Counted from the stretch's first letter, positions 1 through 9,430 are shown. The stretch: DNA of 64,000 bases from Mucilaginibacter sp. SMC90 (GCF_022811725.1 NZ_CP094527.1:682001-746000), one strand, 5' to 3'. The notes: a model not told the origin generated them from the letters alone. Numbers and translations are program-made.

Positions 1-3000
1 AGTAATATCATCAGTAGGCAGGTGACAGTCATCGGCCTGGGTTGCGGTAAGTGTTAATTTAACCGATCCGTTGGCAATATCAATAGGATCGGGCTGAAAG
101 GTTGGGTTCAGTACATTATCCGAAGGAATGAACCTTCCCAACCCAGACGCTGAAGTCCATTTTACAGTAGTGCCTGAAAATACCTGTCCTGTTAAAGCCA
201 CCATAGGGTTCTGGTTACAAACATTATCAATACTTGCCGGACCAGCATCTGCACCAGGGCTTGGCGCAAAGGTAATTATAACATCTTTGTGTACCGCTGC
301 ACAATCATTGCCGGTTGATGTCAGGGTTAATTTAACCGATCCTGCAGCCCTGTCTGCTGCCGATGGAAAGTACTGTGTTGTGGGATCATCCAGCTTAGCG
401 AAAGTTCCTCCTGCGCCGCCGCTCCAGATCCCTGTTCTGCTGACGCTACCTGCAAGTTGTATAAATGGAACACTAACACACTCCGAATGTGAGGGGCCTG
501 CGTCAACAATTGGGATACTGTTTACCACAACCGGTATGGGAGTTGGTTCGCCCGGGCAGCCGTTTACCACCAAAGATAAATAATAGGGGCCCGCATTGGC
601 AGCTGTAGCGTTTGGAATGGTTGCGCTTGGGCTTTGAGTTTCTGATCTGTAATTATTGGGGCCGGTCCACAAATATGTTACGGTACCTGCTATGGGCTGG
701 GTTTGCAGCACAATGTCGCTGCCCTCACAAACGGGCGTGTTGCTATGCCCGTCTATGCGTAGCGTTTGAGGTTTTACAGTTACAGTATACTTAACGGGAG
801 TACCCGGGCAATCAAATGCTACAGGCGTTATGGTATAAGGAACCTGAATGGAGCTTGTTGTGGTATTAACCAATACCTCATTAATAGGGTTTGCTGTTTG
901 ATCGGTAGCGGCGGCATTACTGATGCCGGGAACAACCGGCCTGCTCCATAAATAAGTAGCCGAAGATATATTGGATGTTAAAGTAAGCCCCAGCGGCGTA
1001 TTATTGCATACAGAAGATGAGAGCGGCAGCGGATTGGTAATTACCGCACCCGGATTAACCGTTACCTTAAGCTGGTATGGGGTTCCCGGGCAGTCATTGG
1101 TTTTAAAATTGAATACATAAATAACATCAACAGGATCATTGGTGGTATTATAAAGCACTTCTTTTATGGTAGCTGCGGCCTGCCCGGTTATAGCAGCATT
1201 GCTGATACCTGTTACAGCTTCCCGGCTCCAGGTATAGCTTGTTGACTGAGTGTTAAATTGAATCTGGTAGTTGGTACTTGTGCCATTACAAACCGGGCCA
1301 GGCTGGGGACTTGTAACAACAGGAGTAGCATTTACCTTTACTGTATATTGAAACACGGGGCCGGGGCAACCGTTTAAATACGGTGTTATATTATAAATTA
1401 CATCAACCGCGGCACCATTGGGATTGGTGTTGATCAGTGTTTCGGTAATTGAGCTTGTTGTTTGTCCGGTTACTGCGGTGTTACTGATGCCGGCAACGGC
1501 AGGGCGGTCCCATGAATAAGTTGTGCCGGGCTGATCGGCTGTCATGGTGTAACTTAGTGCGGTACCGCTACACACAACATCGTTGGCCCCGCTTGTTATT
1601 TTGGGGGCAGGCGTAACCACAACATCAACTTTGGTACGCTCACTGGTACAATCATTAACCTTAGTCTCTACATAATAACTCCTGTTGATAGTTAGCTGAG
1701 CTGTAGTGAAAGGATTGCCCTGTTTTATAGGTGTCCCTCCAACAGGCACATTATACCATGTATAAGTACCTGTTGAACCGCTTGCAGTAAGTATTGCAGA
1801 TTGCCCTTCGCAAACGGTTGCCTTGTTATCTGTGTTAACAGTAGGTGCTGTTGGAGGGGGCACTGCCTGAACCAATACAGGGGCACGCTCGCTGGTAATA
1901 CCTCCTATAGTAGTTGATACATAATAAGTAATGTCATTAAGTATTGGCGGGGTAGTAAATATAGGGCCGGTTTTAAGTGCCGTGCCGCCAGTAGCATCGC
2001 TATACCAGCGGTATGTACCGCCCGGCGCAGTGGCTATGAGAGTAGCAGTACTGCCCACACAAACAGATTTGCCTGGTGCTGTAGGCGCAGTGGGCACAGG
2101 ATTTATAGTTATGACAACCGTACTTGATTTTGAGTCGCAGGGGCCGGTGGGATTATCTGAAGTTAACGTAAGCGTTGCTACTGTTTCGCCAGCGGCAGGA
2201 GTATAAACAGCGTTCTTCTGTGTATCATCAGAAAATGTACCTGCACCGCCTGTCCATTTCACTGCTGTTGTATTTGCACTACCGGCCAGCTGTATCGGAA
2301 CACCCGGTGGGCGGGTTTGATTAGGCCCGGCATATATTGTGACCTTATTGTAAATAGTTATTGTACCGGTAGCGATACTTTGTGCGCAACCGCTGCTCGC
2401 GGCTATAGTATTGGTTATGGTATATGTTCCCGGCTGACTGTTAGCCAGGTCTATCTCACCAGTACTTACATTTTTAAATTTCAAGTTACCTGATGGTTCG
2501 CTGAAAATACCTGCGCTGGCCCCCGTCTGAAATAAAGGCAGTGGATCTTTTACATCATTACAGATCGGGCTATTATATGAAAAACGGGCATCGGGTGTTG
2601 TTACTATAGATATGCTTTGGCTGGCTGCTCCTGCGCATGTACCTCCGTAGGCGAAAATAACGGTGTATTTTCCTAATGTGCTTGCCGCTACATTGATCTC
2701 ACCGGTAGTGTTGCTTACAAAAACAAGCCCTGCGGGTATTGACGAAAAAGTCCCTCCGGCCGGATTAAAAATAGTTGGCGAAACGTTACTTCCTGAAGTA
2801 CAAATAGTACCCGATGGATATCTGAACTGGGGATCAATGATTGGAGTTATCGATACTGTAAAGGCGGTACGCGGACTAATACATGAACCATTGACGGCCT
2901 CGGCGTAAAACGTTGTTTGAGCAAACAAAGGATCGGTAGTATAGGTGTTGCCTGTATGCACCGGCGTGCCTCCGGTGGCATCGGTATACCATCTGATAGT

Positions 3001-4833
3001 TTCGCCCGAAGCCGGAACGCTTAAACTGGCTGACTCACCCGGACATATCGTTGCTGTGCCATTTACAGCAGGCGCGGCGGGCGGTGGATTAACTTGCACC
3101 GTTACTGCAACACGCGCGCTGTTGCAACCATTGGCCGTGCTTTGTACATAATAAGTTGTATTTGCTGTTAGCTCAGGTGTAACATAGGTATTGCCGGTTA
3201 TCAGAAGATTACCGCCGGTAGGCTGATCATACCATTCATAATCATCGGGCGAGCCGGTTGCTGTGAGTGTTGCCGAAGTGCCGGAGCATGTTGGCGTTCC
3301 CGGCGCTGTAGGAACCGGGATAGCGTCAAGTAAGGTTACAGTAATTGCTGACCTGTCACTTATGCATGTCCCTACAGTTGTCTGAACGTAATAAGTAGTG
3401 GTAGCTGTTAAAGTCGGGGTTGTAAAAGTATCGCCCGAAAATATAGCTGTGCCACCAGTGGCCGTGGTAAACCACTGAAAAGTTGCACCCTGTGCAGGCG
3501 AGGTGGCGGTTAAAGAGGTTGATGTGCCATTGCAGATCACCGGTCCGTCGGGCACAATCGGAGCATCCGGTGGCGGGGTAACGGTTACGGTTACCGGGGT
3601 ACGGCCACTTGTGCAACTGCTCGTAGTATGTTCAACGTAATAGGTTGTATTGCTTGTTAAAACCGGGGTTTGAAAAGTATTGCCTACGCGTATAGGGCTG
3701 CCGCCTGTTGCTGATGTATACCAGGCATAGGTACCGGTGGGTGATTGGTCGGCAGTTAAGTTAGCACTTGTACCGTAACAGGTAGCCGGCGATTGTGAAG
3801 GTGGTGCCGCAGGTATTGGCGTTACAGATACCGGTACTGCTATACGGTTACTTGTACAATCACCTACGCGTGTTTGTACATAATAAGTTACCGGCGATGT
3901 GAGTACCGGTGTTGTATAATCCGGACTTGAAATTAGCGGTGTCCCCCCCGAAGGCACATCATACCACTCCACCACGCCAGAGGCATCGGCATGGAGGTTG
4001 ATAGAGGATCCCGAACAAACGCTGTTATTAACTGGGTTTACCACCGGAACAGCCGGCGGGGCATTTATCCTGGCAACTACCGGGATACCTGAACTTGTAC
4101 AGCCGTTAATTACAGTAAAAAGATAATAAGTAGTGTTTGCAAATAAAACAGGAGTTACAAAAGTGGCATCATTGCTTAACGGAGTGCCTGTACCTGAAGC
4201 ATTAGCATACCAGGCGTAACTGTTAGCGCCCGAAGCCTTTAATGTTGCCTGGGATCCGTAACACACCGGATCTGACTGAATACTTGGTCCGCCGGTTACA
4301 TAAACAATAACAGAACTTCTTGTACTGGTACAATTGCCTACTGTTGTTTCAACATAAAAAACCGTGGCCTGGGTAATTGGTGCGGTTACATATGGGTTTC
4401 CTGTAAAAAGGAAATTGCCGTCTGCATCATACCATTGATAAGTGCCGCCAGGTGCGGTTGCAGTTAAGGTTGCCGGTGTATTAGGACAAACAGCCTGGTT
4501 ACCAACTGTAGGCGGATTTGGAGATGCTGTAGCGGCAACCTGAAAAGTAGTTGATTTTGGCTGGCAACCGGGAGTTTTATCGCTTACTGTAACCGTGTAG
4601 GTTCCTGCTTTGTTTACATTAATGGATGATGTATTTTCACCGGTATTCCAGATATAAGTGAAAGGGCCGGTGCCTGCGGTTACATTAGCAGTTAAGGTAA
4701 CATTTCTTCCCGAACAAATTGTATTTCCTGTTGAGGTTATATTTACGTTTAACGTACAAGTTTGACTATATCCGGCAAAGGAACAAAGGATCAGCAAAAA
4801 CAGTACAAGTAACGGCTTATTAATGTTCTTCAT
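1..4833 (-). CDS. Giant secreted surface protein with Ig-like (CHU_C-associated) and PKD-like repeats, 5' part
   Basis: The minus strand is open without a stop from an ATG at 4833 to the left edge, giving at least 1611 residues; the 3' end lies outside the window. The protein starts MKNINKPLLVLFLLILC and has a signal peptide ending near AGYSQ. A first PKD/SprB-like module (WNTGENTSSINV, GTYTVTVSD) is followed by about seven 70-80 residue Ig_7-type units with the signature WY...GG...T....TYYV.......C.S.R. Two glycine/serine-rich beta modules and a DAGPNQT-type module come next, then two more Ig_7 units. Three PKD-like modules follow (pattern YxWxRxxVxGISNxAxTxQ...CPGxP), and finally DAGP-type modules. 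Such proteins in Bacteroidota are usually exported by the type IX system and end in a gliding-motility or sorting domain; that end is not visible here. Adhesin or matrix function is inferred. Confidence 0.9.
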   Translation of the reverse strand, partial: MKNINKPLLVLFLLILCSFAGYSQTCTLNVNITSTGNTICSGRNVTLTANVTAGTGPFTYIWNTGENTSSINVNKAGTYTVTVSDKTPGCQPKSTTFQVAATASPNPPTVGNQAVCPNTPATLTATAPGGTYQWYDADGNFLFTGNPYVTAPITQATVFYVETTVGNCTSTRSSVIVYVTGGPSIQSDPVCYGSQATLKASGANSYAWYANASGTGTPLSNDATFVTPVLFANTTYYLFTVINGCTSSGIPVVARINAPPAVPVVNPVNNSVCSGSSINLHADASGVVEWYDVPSGGTPLISSPDYTTPVLTSPVTYYVQTRVGDCTSNRIAVPVSVTPIPAAPPSQSPATCYGTSANLTADQSPTGTYAWYTSATGGSPIRVGNTFQTPVLTSNTTYYVEHTTSSCTSGRTPVTVTVTPPPDAPIVPDGPVICNGTSTSLTATSPAQGATFQWFTTATGGTAIFSGDTFTTPTLTATTTYYVQTTVGTCISDRSAITVTLLDAIPVPTAPGTPTCSGTSATLTATGSPDDYEWYDQPTGGNLLITGNTYVTPELTANTTYYVQSTANGCNSARVAVTVQVNPPPAAPAVNGTATICPGESASLSVPASGETIRWYTDATGGTPVHTGNTYTTDPLFAQTTFYAEAVNGSCISPRTAFTVSITPIIDPQFRYPSGTICTSGSNVSPTIFNPAGGTFSSIPAGLVFVSNTTGEINVAASTLGKYTVIFAYGGTCAGAASQSISIVTTPDARFSYNSPICNDVKDPLPLFQTGASAGIFSEPSGNLKFKNVSTGEIDLANSQPGTYTITNTIAASSGCAQSIATGTITIYNKVTIYAGPNQTRPPGVPIQLAGSANTTAVKWTGGAGTFSDDTQKNAVYTPAAGETVATLTLTSDNPTGPCDSKSSTVVITINPVPTAPTAPGKSVCVGSTATLIATAPGGTYRWYSDATGGTALKTGPIFTTPPILNDITYYVSTTIGGITSERAPVLVQAVPPPTAPTVNTDNKATVCEGQSAILTASGSTGTYTWYNVPVGGTPIKQGNPFTTAQLTINRSYYVETKVNDCTSERTKVDVVVTPAPKITSGANDVVCSGTALSYTMTADQPGTTYSWDRPAVAGISNTAVTGQTTSSITETLINTNPNGAAVDVIYNITPYLNGCPGPVFQYTVKVNATPVVTSPQPGPVCNGTSTNYQIQFNTQSTSYTWSREAVTGISNAAITGQAAATIKEVLYNTTNDPVDVIYVFNFKTNDCPGTPYQLKVTVNPGAVITNPLPLSSSVCNNTPLGLTLTSNISSATYLWSRPVVPGISNAAATDQTANPINEVLVNTTTSSIQVPYTITPVAFDCPGTPVKYTVTVKPQTLRIDGHSNTPVCEGSDIVLQTQPIAGTVTYLWTGPNNYRSETQSPSATIPNATAANAGPYYLSLVVNGCPGEPTPIPVVVNSIPIVDAGPSHSECVSVPFIQLAGSVSRTGIWSGGAGGTFAKLDDPTTQYFPSAADRAAGSVKLTLTSTGNDCAAVHKDVIITFAPSPGADAGPASIDNVCNQNPMVALTGQVFSGTTVKWTSASGLGRFIPSDNVLNPTFQPDPIDIANGSVKLTLTATQADDCHLPTDDIT

Positions 4834-5051
4834 AAGTCTCTTTATACTCAATAAATGTGACTGCAAGCGGCTCATATTAACGACTCCCCTTATTGAGCAC
4901 AGTTTTAAGATTGGCAGATAATTGTGCTGTTTTATACCAACCTGGCAATGATGTGTCCCTTTATACGTAAAATACTAAAAATATGTTCTACAAAACATGA
5001 ATAAAATGAACAATGAAACCACGGTGAAAGTATTTCTATTACTGGTTAAAA
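4834..5051. other. Leader region upstream of the giant surface protein
   Basis: This spacer between the start of the surface-protein gene (leftward) and the terminator of the DUF1398 gene must hold the surface-protein promoter. I see no convincing TTTG/TAnnTTTG pair on the minus strand and no other gene. Confidence 0.4.
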
Positions 5052-5082
5052 AAATGCCCGGTTAGGAAATAACCGGGCATTT
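5052..5082 (-). terminator. Intrinsic terminator of the DUF1398 gene
   Basis: Perfect 12-bp stem (AAATGCCCGGTT / AACCGGGCATTT) with a 7-nt loop. On the minus strand it is followed by a T tract, and it lies 24 bp past the stop codon of the DUF1398 gene. Confidence 0.85.
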
Positions 5083-5105
5083 TAAACTGCTTTTGATGAG
5101 ATACT

Positions 5106-5501
5106 TTATTCCACTTGCGGGATTGGTTCAGCAACCATTTCATTGTTTTCCGAATCGTAATAAATACAAAGCATCTTTTGTGTGTCAATCACCCACTTTT
5201 CAACCCCGGCTTCTGCCGCTTGTTTACAAAAAGTGATAAAATCTGTTAAGCCTTGCTGGTGAATTTTAATGGTATGTTGCAATTGTTCCGGAGAGGAGTT
5301 GTCGGCGATTTGTATCTGCGGATATTTGGGATCGCTGTTTACTTGATGTCCACTACTGCCGTAGTAAATGACCCTGCCGTTATCCACCCAAAATTCATAT
5401 TTCAGCAAACCGAGTTGTTTTATTTCCTTAATATATCCAGGGAAATCGGCCCCGGTTTTCACCCGGCTGTGTGCTTCTTTTAATTGTTGTTCTGTAAACA
5501 T
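5106..5501 (-). CDS. DUF1398 family protein
   Basis: Small soluble protein starting MFTEQQLKEAHSRVKTGADF. The family pattern is clear: an N-terminal helix, YIKEIKQLGL, the YYGSSGHQV segment, and a C-terminal GVEKWVIDTQKMLCIYYD block. The open frame extends 12 codons further upstream, but the MFTEQQ start matches the usual family N-terminus, so 5501 is preferred. The family (DUF1398, YbcV-like) has no assigned biochemical role. It lies 63 bp downstream of an AraC-type regulator gene on the same strand and may be cotranscribed with it. It ends in a strong terminator. Confidence 0.8.
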   Translation of the reverse strand: MFTEQQLKEAHSRVKTGADFPGYIKEIKQLGLLKYEFWVDNGRVIYYGSSGHQVNSDPKYPQIQIADNSSPEQLQHTIKIHQQGLTDFITFCKQAAEAGVEKWVIDTQKMLCIYYDSENNEMVAEPIPQVE

Positions 5502-5564
5502 AATCTTGCTTTTTCTATAAACAAAATTACCGGCCAAGCCCTATGGGGTATTGTAAAAAATCGT

Positions 5565-6344
5565 TCATTTATCTGCATAGCCTTGCTGTGCCTTCATATA
5601 CTGTTCGGGCGTAGTGCCGGTATGCGTTTTAAACTCCTTAATGAGATGTGCCTGATCATAATATCCTGCGGCATAAACTGCTTTTTGCCAGCCATCGGTC
5701 TTCAGTAACTCCAATGTGCTTTGAGCCCTCACAATGAGTGCAAACTTTTTAGGAGATGCGCCTACCACCTTTCTGAATCGCTTTTCGAGTGGACTTTGAC
5801 TGGTGTTGAGGTTACGGGCAAGGTCGGCTATTTTGATCACACCCTTATGCTGATAAATACCAGCTACAGCAGCGCTGACCAATTTATCTTCGCTACGCCC
5901 TATGAGATGACTGATAAGCAGCTGCTCAACAATGGCAATGCGCGCGGTATCATCATTGGCCATTGACAGCAATTCTTCTGTTTCACGGATAATGGTGCGG
6001 TCAAAAAAATGATCCAATGAAAGGCTTTCGTCAAAAAGCTCATTTACAGGTTGCCTTAAAAAATGCGAGGCCCCTGTTTCATTAAAAACAACCAGTATTG
6101 TACCAACGTTTGTTGTATTGCTGAAAGTTCGGTAACCATCCATTAAGCCGGTTATTCCGGTTGTTGCAAGCATGGTTTCAGTTCCGTTTTTTAAATAGGT
6201 TAACCTGCCTGTATACTGAAACCCCATTACCAGCGAAGTGCCGGGCAATACTTTATAAGTTTGGGCATCGCTATTTTCAGACACAACAAAGTGCTTAATA
6301 TAAGCTGCAAGCCTATGGCATGGCAAATAGCGTTGAAATTTCAT
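5565..6344 (-). CDS. AraC-family transcriptional regulator
   Basis: 259-residue protein. Residues 1-150 resemble the DUF6597-type N-terminal domain (CHRLAAYIKHFVVSEN, LPGTSLVMGFQYTG, FNETGASHFLRQP), presumed to sense a ligand. Residues about 160-255 are a C-terminal HTH_18 domain: KIADLARNLNTSQSPLEKRFRKVVGASPKKF, then AGYYDQAHLIKEFKTHTGTTPEQY, the canonical second helix-turn-helix. It sits between trpC and a DUF1398 gene. Whether it controls DUF1398 or a distant target cannot be read from the sequence. Confidence 0.88.
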   Translation of the reverse strand: MKFQRYLPCHRLAAYIKHFVVSENSDAQTYKVLPGTSLVMGFQYTGRLTYLKNGTETMLATTGITGLMDGYRTFSNTTNVGTILVVFNETGASHFLRQPVNELFDESLSLDHFFDRTIIRETEELLSMANDDTARIAIVEQLLISHLIGRSEDKLVSAAVAGIYQHKGVIKIADLARNLNTSQSPLEKRFRKVVGASPKKFALIVRAQSTLELLKTDGWQKAVYAAGYYDQAHLIKEFKTHTGTTPEQYMKAQQGYADK

Positions 6345-6388
6345 CCTTACCTGTAATATTATTTAAAGGTAAGGATTTGCCTGCACCG

Positions 6389-7171
6389 TTATAATAAAGC
6401 CACAAAATCGCGCATAGCTTGTCCGGGATCGGGCTGTTTCATGAAAGTTTCGCCAATGAGGAAACCATTGAAACCTTCCAGTTTTAAATGACGGATAGTT
6501 TCGGGGTCGCTGATGGCGCTTTCCGAGATTTTCATAAACTCAGCCGGGATATGTTTGGCCAGTTTATAAGAGGTTTCTACCGATACGGTAAAATCTGCCA
6601 GGTTGCGGTTGTTTACGCCTATGGCATCCAGGTTAGGGTTAATGCTCCGTTCCAGCTCTTCAAGGTTATGTACCTCAAGCAACACATTAAGCCCTATACT
6701 TTTGGCAAGTTTGGCCATAGTATCAATTTCGGCAGGGCTGAGTATGGCGGCTATCAGCAGGATGATATCAGCCCCTAATGATTTGGCTTCTATCACCTGG
6801 TATTCATCTATCATAAAATCCTTGCGCAATACAGGAATGTTATTTACAGAACGGGCCTTCAGCAAATCGGCCTTGCGGCCCATGAAAAAATTACGGTCGG
6901 TTAATACAGATAGCGCAGAAGCGCCTGCAGCGGCATAGTCGGTAGTAACAGCACTAACCCTCACCTTATCATTAATGATTCCCTTTGAGGGCGATTTACG
7001 TTTAAATTCGGCTATAATACCGGTACGTGCCGGATCAAGCAGAAAATCCTTAAATGAATAAGTATCACGGTGAAAATGTTCCGACTCTTCAAGTACGGTA
7101 TACGATGTGCGTTTTTTTGCCGAAGCAACTTCTTTTTTTTTATTGGCAACTATTTTATCAAGTATCGTCAT
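6389..7171 (-). CDS. trpC: Indole-3-glycerol phosphate synthase
   Basis: Converts 1-(2-carboxyphenylamino)-1-deoxyribulose 5-phosphate to indole-3-glycerol phosphate in tryptophan synthesis. From the preferred start (MTILDKIVANKKKEVA) it is 260 residues, the normal length. Visible family blocks are IIAEFKRKSPSKGII (catalytic Lys), VLTDRNFFMG, VLRKDFMIDEYQV, LLIAAIL, LLEVHNLEEL, IGVNNRNLADF and ISESAI, then GFLIGETFM. The frame stays open 30 codons upstream, but that extension runs through a palindromic repeat and matches nothing in the family. trpD, usually between trpG and trpC in this phylum, is not here. Confidence 0.95.
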   Translation of the reverse strand: MTILDKIVANKKKEVASAKKRTSYTVLEESEHFHRDTYSFKDFLLDPARTGIIAEFKRKSPSKGIINDKVRVSAVTTDYAAAGASALSVLTDRNFFMGRKADLLKARSVNNIPVLRKDFMIDEYQVIEAKSLGADIILLIAAILSPAEIDTMAKLAKSIGLNVLLEVHNLEELERSINPNLDAIGVNNRNLADFTVSVETSYKLAKHIPAEFMKISESAISDPETIRHLKLEGFNGFLIGETFMKQPDPGQAMRDFVALL

Positions 7172-7189
7172 AAAGCCTTTTACAATTAT

Positions 7190-7281
7190 GTCATTACGAG
7201 GAGGAACGACGAAGCAATCGCGAACTTTGCAGATCCTCTCTGTATAGTATGCGATTGCCACGCTATCGCTCGCAATGACAT
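7190..7281. repeat. Dispersed palindromic element (GTCATTGCGAG type)
   Basis: Arms begin GTCATTACGAGG and end CGCAATGAC, with inner GAAGCAATCGCGA and GCGATTGCCACGC blocks. This is one of several copies in the window (also near 10929, 19649, 50703, 50938, 58988). It fills the trpG-trpC spacer, where trpD would normally lie, and creates a spurious N-terminal extension of trpC. Confidence 0.8.
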
Positions 7282-7337
7282 ATTATTTTTACTTCTTTAA
7301 TAATCAAAGAAAACAAAGTTATCATTATTCCTTAAAA

Positions 7338-7910
7338 CTAAGCCTTTAGCCAGTTCCGCATCATTTCTTTACCGTAATCGGTCAGGATAGATTCAGGATG
7401 GAACTGTACGCCCCTTACATCGTACTGTTTGTGCTTAAGCGCCATGATAGAATTATCGGCCTCATCAATAGCAGTAACCTGCAATGAATCGGGCAGATCG
7501 GTTCCATTTACCACCCATGAATGGTAACGGCCAACTTTAAAGCTTTCAGGCAAGCCAACAAAAAGCTCCTCATCGCCATCAGTAACTTTTATAGGTGTGG
7601 CTATACCGTGCATAGGCTGGTTCAGGTTATACAGGCTGCCGCCAAATGCTTCGGCAATGGCCTGCTGACCAAGGCATACACCAAATATGCTTTTTGTAGG
7701 CGCGTACTTTTCTATCACTTCCAGTAACAAACCAGCCTCTGAAGGGATGCCCGGCCCCGGCGAAAGGATGATCTTATCAAAGGCGTCAACGTCTTCAATA
7801 GCAAACTGATCATTTCTCCAAACCTCGCACTCCAGGCCAAGCTCATTAACCAAATGCACCAGGTTATAGGTGAAAGAATCGTAATTATCTATTATTAAAA
7901 TATTTTTCAT
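7338..7910 (-). CDS. trpG: Anthranilate synthase component II (glutamine amidotransferase)
   Basis: Supplies ammonia from glutamine to TrpE. The start MKNILIIDNYDSFTYN gives 190 residues; an ATG seven codons upstream is less likely. The amidotransferase triad is visible: Cys in the nucleophile elbow FGVCLGQQAIAEAFGG, then His and Glu in VQFHPESILTDYG. Oxyanion-loop motif ILSPGPGIPSEAG. It lies directly downstream of trpE; the 53-bp spacer holds a short phrase repeat. trpC is the next gene downstream. Confidence 0.95.
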   Translation of the reverse strand: MKNILIIDNYDSFTYNLVHLVNELGLECEVWRNDQFAIEDVDAFDKIILSPGPGIPSEAGLLLEVIEKYAPTKSIFGVCLGQQAIAEAFGGSLYNLNQPMHGIATPIKVTDGDEELFVGLPESFKVGRYHSWVVNGTDLPDSLQVTAIDEADNSIMALKHKQYDVRGVQFHPESILTDYGKEMMRNWLKA

Positions 7911-7931
7911 GTCCGTTTTCTTAAAATTCAA

Positions 7932-7963
7932 CTAACCTCTTATCTCCAATCTCTAAACGCTAA
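7932..7963. repeat. Short phrase repeat between trpG and trpE
   Basis: Contains CTAACCTCT, ATCTCCAATCTCTAA and CGCTAA. It is the same phrase vocabulary (CTAACCTCTAATCTCTAA) seen as a fold-back at 21974-22101. Only one arm is present here. Confidence 0.5.
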
Positions 7964-9373
7964 TTACAACTCCTCCGCCAACTCAAAAGCCTTTCTTAAG
8001 GCCGAGATCTTGGTATCAACCTCGCGTAGTTCGCTTTCAGGTATGGAGCCGGCCACTATGCCTGCACCTGCCTGGTAATGCAGCGTATTGTTTTTGCTCA
8101 AAAATGAGCGGATCATAATGGCGTGGTTAAAATCGCCGTTAAAGCCCAGAAAACCAATAGCACCGCTATAAAAGCTGCGTTTAATGTTTTCGTTTTCGTC
8201 GATGATCTCCATAGCGCGATATTTAGGCGCGCCGCTGAGCGTACCTGCAGGGTAAGTATCGGCAACAACCTTAAATGCCGACGCGCCAGGCTTCAGCTTG
8301 CCGCTCACATGCGATACCAGGTGGATGAGGTGCGAATAATACTGAACTTCTTTAAATGCCTTAACGGTTACATTTTCACAATGCCGGCTCAGGTCATTAC
8401 GGGCTAAATCAACCAGCATTACATGCTCTGCCGACTCTTTTGGGTCGTTTTCCAGATTACGGGCCAGTTCTGCATCTTTCTCGTCGTCACCACTGCGCTT
8501 AAACGTTCCCGCTATCGGGAATATATTAGCTACGTTATTTTTAATGGTGATCTGCGCCTCGGGTGATGAACCGAAGATCCTGAAATCGCCAAAATCAAAA
8601 TAGAACAAGTAAGGTGATGGGTTGATAGACCGCAAGGCGCGGTAAACGTTAAATTCATCGCCCAGGAAGGTGCGCGAAAATGCTCTTGAAGGCACTATCT
8701 GAAAAACATCCCCCCGGTAAATGTGCTGCTTCATTTTTTCAACTATAGCAATGAACTCATCGCCGGTAAGGTTTGATTTTTCATCGCCATTACTTTTGAA
8801 GCTGTATTCCGGGAAATTTTTGTTTTTGATGAGATATTCCAGTTTTTCGATACCGCCGTTGGTTGGAGCGCCTTCAGGCTGATTATGGAAGATATAAAGT
8901 TCGTTTTTAAAGTGGTCGATAGCGATGATGTACCGGTAGATGTGGTACTGCATTACCGGGATCTTACGATCGGTATTATCGCTTTGCTTTAGTTTGATGG
9001 TTTCGTAATGCTCAACCGCTTCATGGGTAAAATAACCGAACAATCCATTGGTGATCATTTTCAGCGGCAGCGAATCAGTTTCAAAACTACCGATGAAACT
9101 ATTGATCTGCTCAATAAGATCGAACGTGCCGGGCTCATTTGTTTCATGACTGCCATCCGGGTACTGCTTTTTCAGTACACCATTGTTCAGCACAATGCCA
9201 CTCAGCGGTTCGCAGCAAATATAGCTGGTGCTGTTTTCGCGGCTGTGGTAGTCGGAACTTTCCAGCAGTAACGAATTTGGGAATATATCGCGCAGGCGAA
9301 GGTAAATGCTAACCGGTGTGGTGGTGTCGGCCAGCAGCTTTTTATAAGTGGTAGTGATCTTAAATGTGCTCAT
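7964..9373 (-). CDS. trpE: Anthranilate synthase component I
   Basis: Catalyses chorismate plus ammonia (from TrpG) to anthranilate, the first committed step to tryptophan. From ATG at 9373 (MSTFKITTTYKKLLADTTTP) it is 469 residues. The N-terminal domain carries LLESSDYH, the LLESS feedback-site motif. The chorismate-binding domain shows GDVFQIVPSRAF, SPYLFYFDFGDF, GSSPEAQ, PIAGTFKRSGD, LARNDLSRHC, HLVSHVSGKL, PAGTLSGAPKYRAMEIIDE and QAGAGIVAGSIPE. A frame extension to 9445 crosses the leader terminator and is judged not to be translated normally. Expression is probably controlled by the attenuator at 9396-9535. Confidence 0.95.
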   Translation of the reverse strand: MSTFKITTTYKKLLADTTTPVSIYLRLRDIFPNSLLLESSDYHSRENSTSYICCEPLSGIVLNNGVLKKQYPDGSHETNEPGTFDLIEQINSFIGSFETDSLPLKMITNGLFGYFTHEAVEHYETIKLKQSDNTDRKIPVMQYHIYRYIIAIDHFKNELYIFHNQPEGAPTNGGIEKLEYLIKNKNFPEYSFKSNGDEKSNLTGDEFIAIVEKMKQHIYRGDVFQIVPSRAFSRTFLGDEFNVYRALRSINPSPYLFYFDFGDFRIFGSSPEAQITIKNNVANIFPIAGTFKRSGDDEKDAELARNLENDPKESAEHVMLVDLARNDLSRHCENVTVKAFKEVQYYSHLIHLVSHVSGKLKPGASAFKVVADTYPAGTLSGAPKYRAMEIIDENENIKRSFYSGAIGFLGFNGDFNHAIMIRSFLSKNNTLHYQAGAGIVAGSIPESELREVDTKISALRKAFELAEEL

Positions 9374-9395
9374 CTTATTTTTTAAATGTCTTAAA

Positions 9396-9430
9396 ACAAA
9401 AAAACCCGGCGAATTGGGGTCGCCGGGTTT
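9396..9430 (-). terminator. trp attenuator terminator
   Basis: Stem AAACCCGGCG / CGCCGGGTTT (10 bp) with a 9-nt loop, followed on the minus strand by TTTTTTTG. It stands upstream of the trpE start, so it can only stop leader transcription. The 5' arm (CCGGC) can alternatively pair with GCCGG at 9482-9486 inside the leader peptide coding region, a candidate antiterminator. Confidence 0.88.

Noticed and set aside
128-3151. Several plus-strand open frames of 60-150 codons in the left 4.8 kb
   Set aside because: They are shadows of the Thr/Val/Gly-rich minus-strand repeat protein, whose frame is open throughout and has a signal peptide.
7172-7261. N-terminal extension of trpC by 30 codons
   Set aside because: It runs through a dispersed palindromic element and is not family-like.
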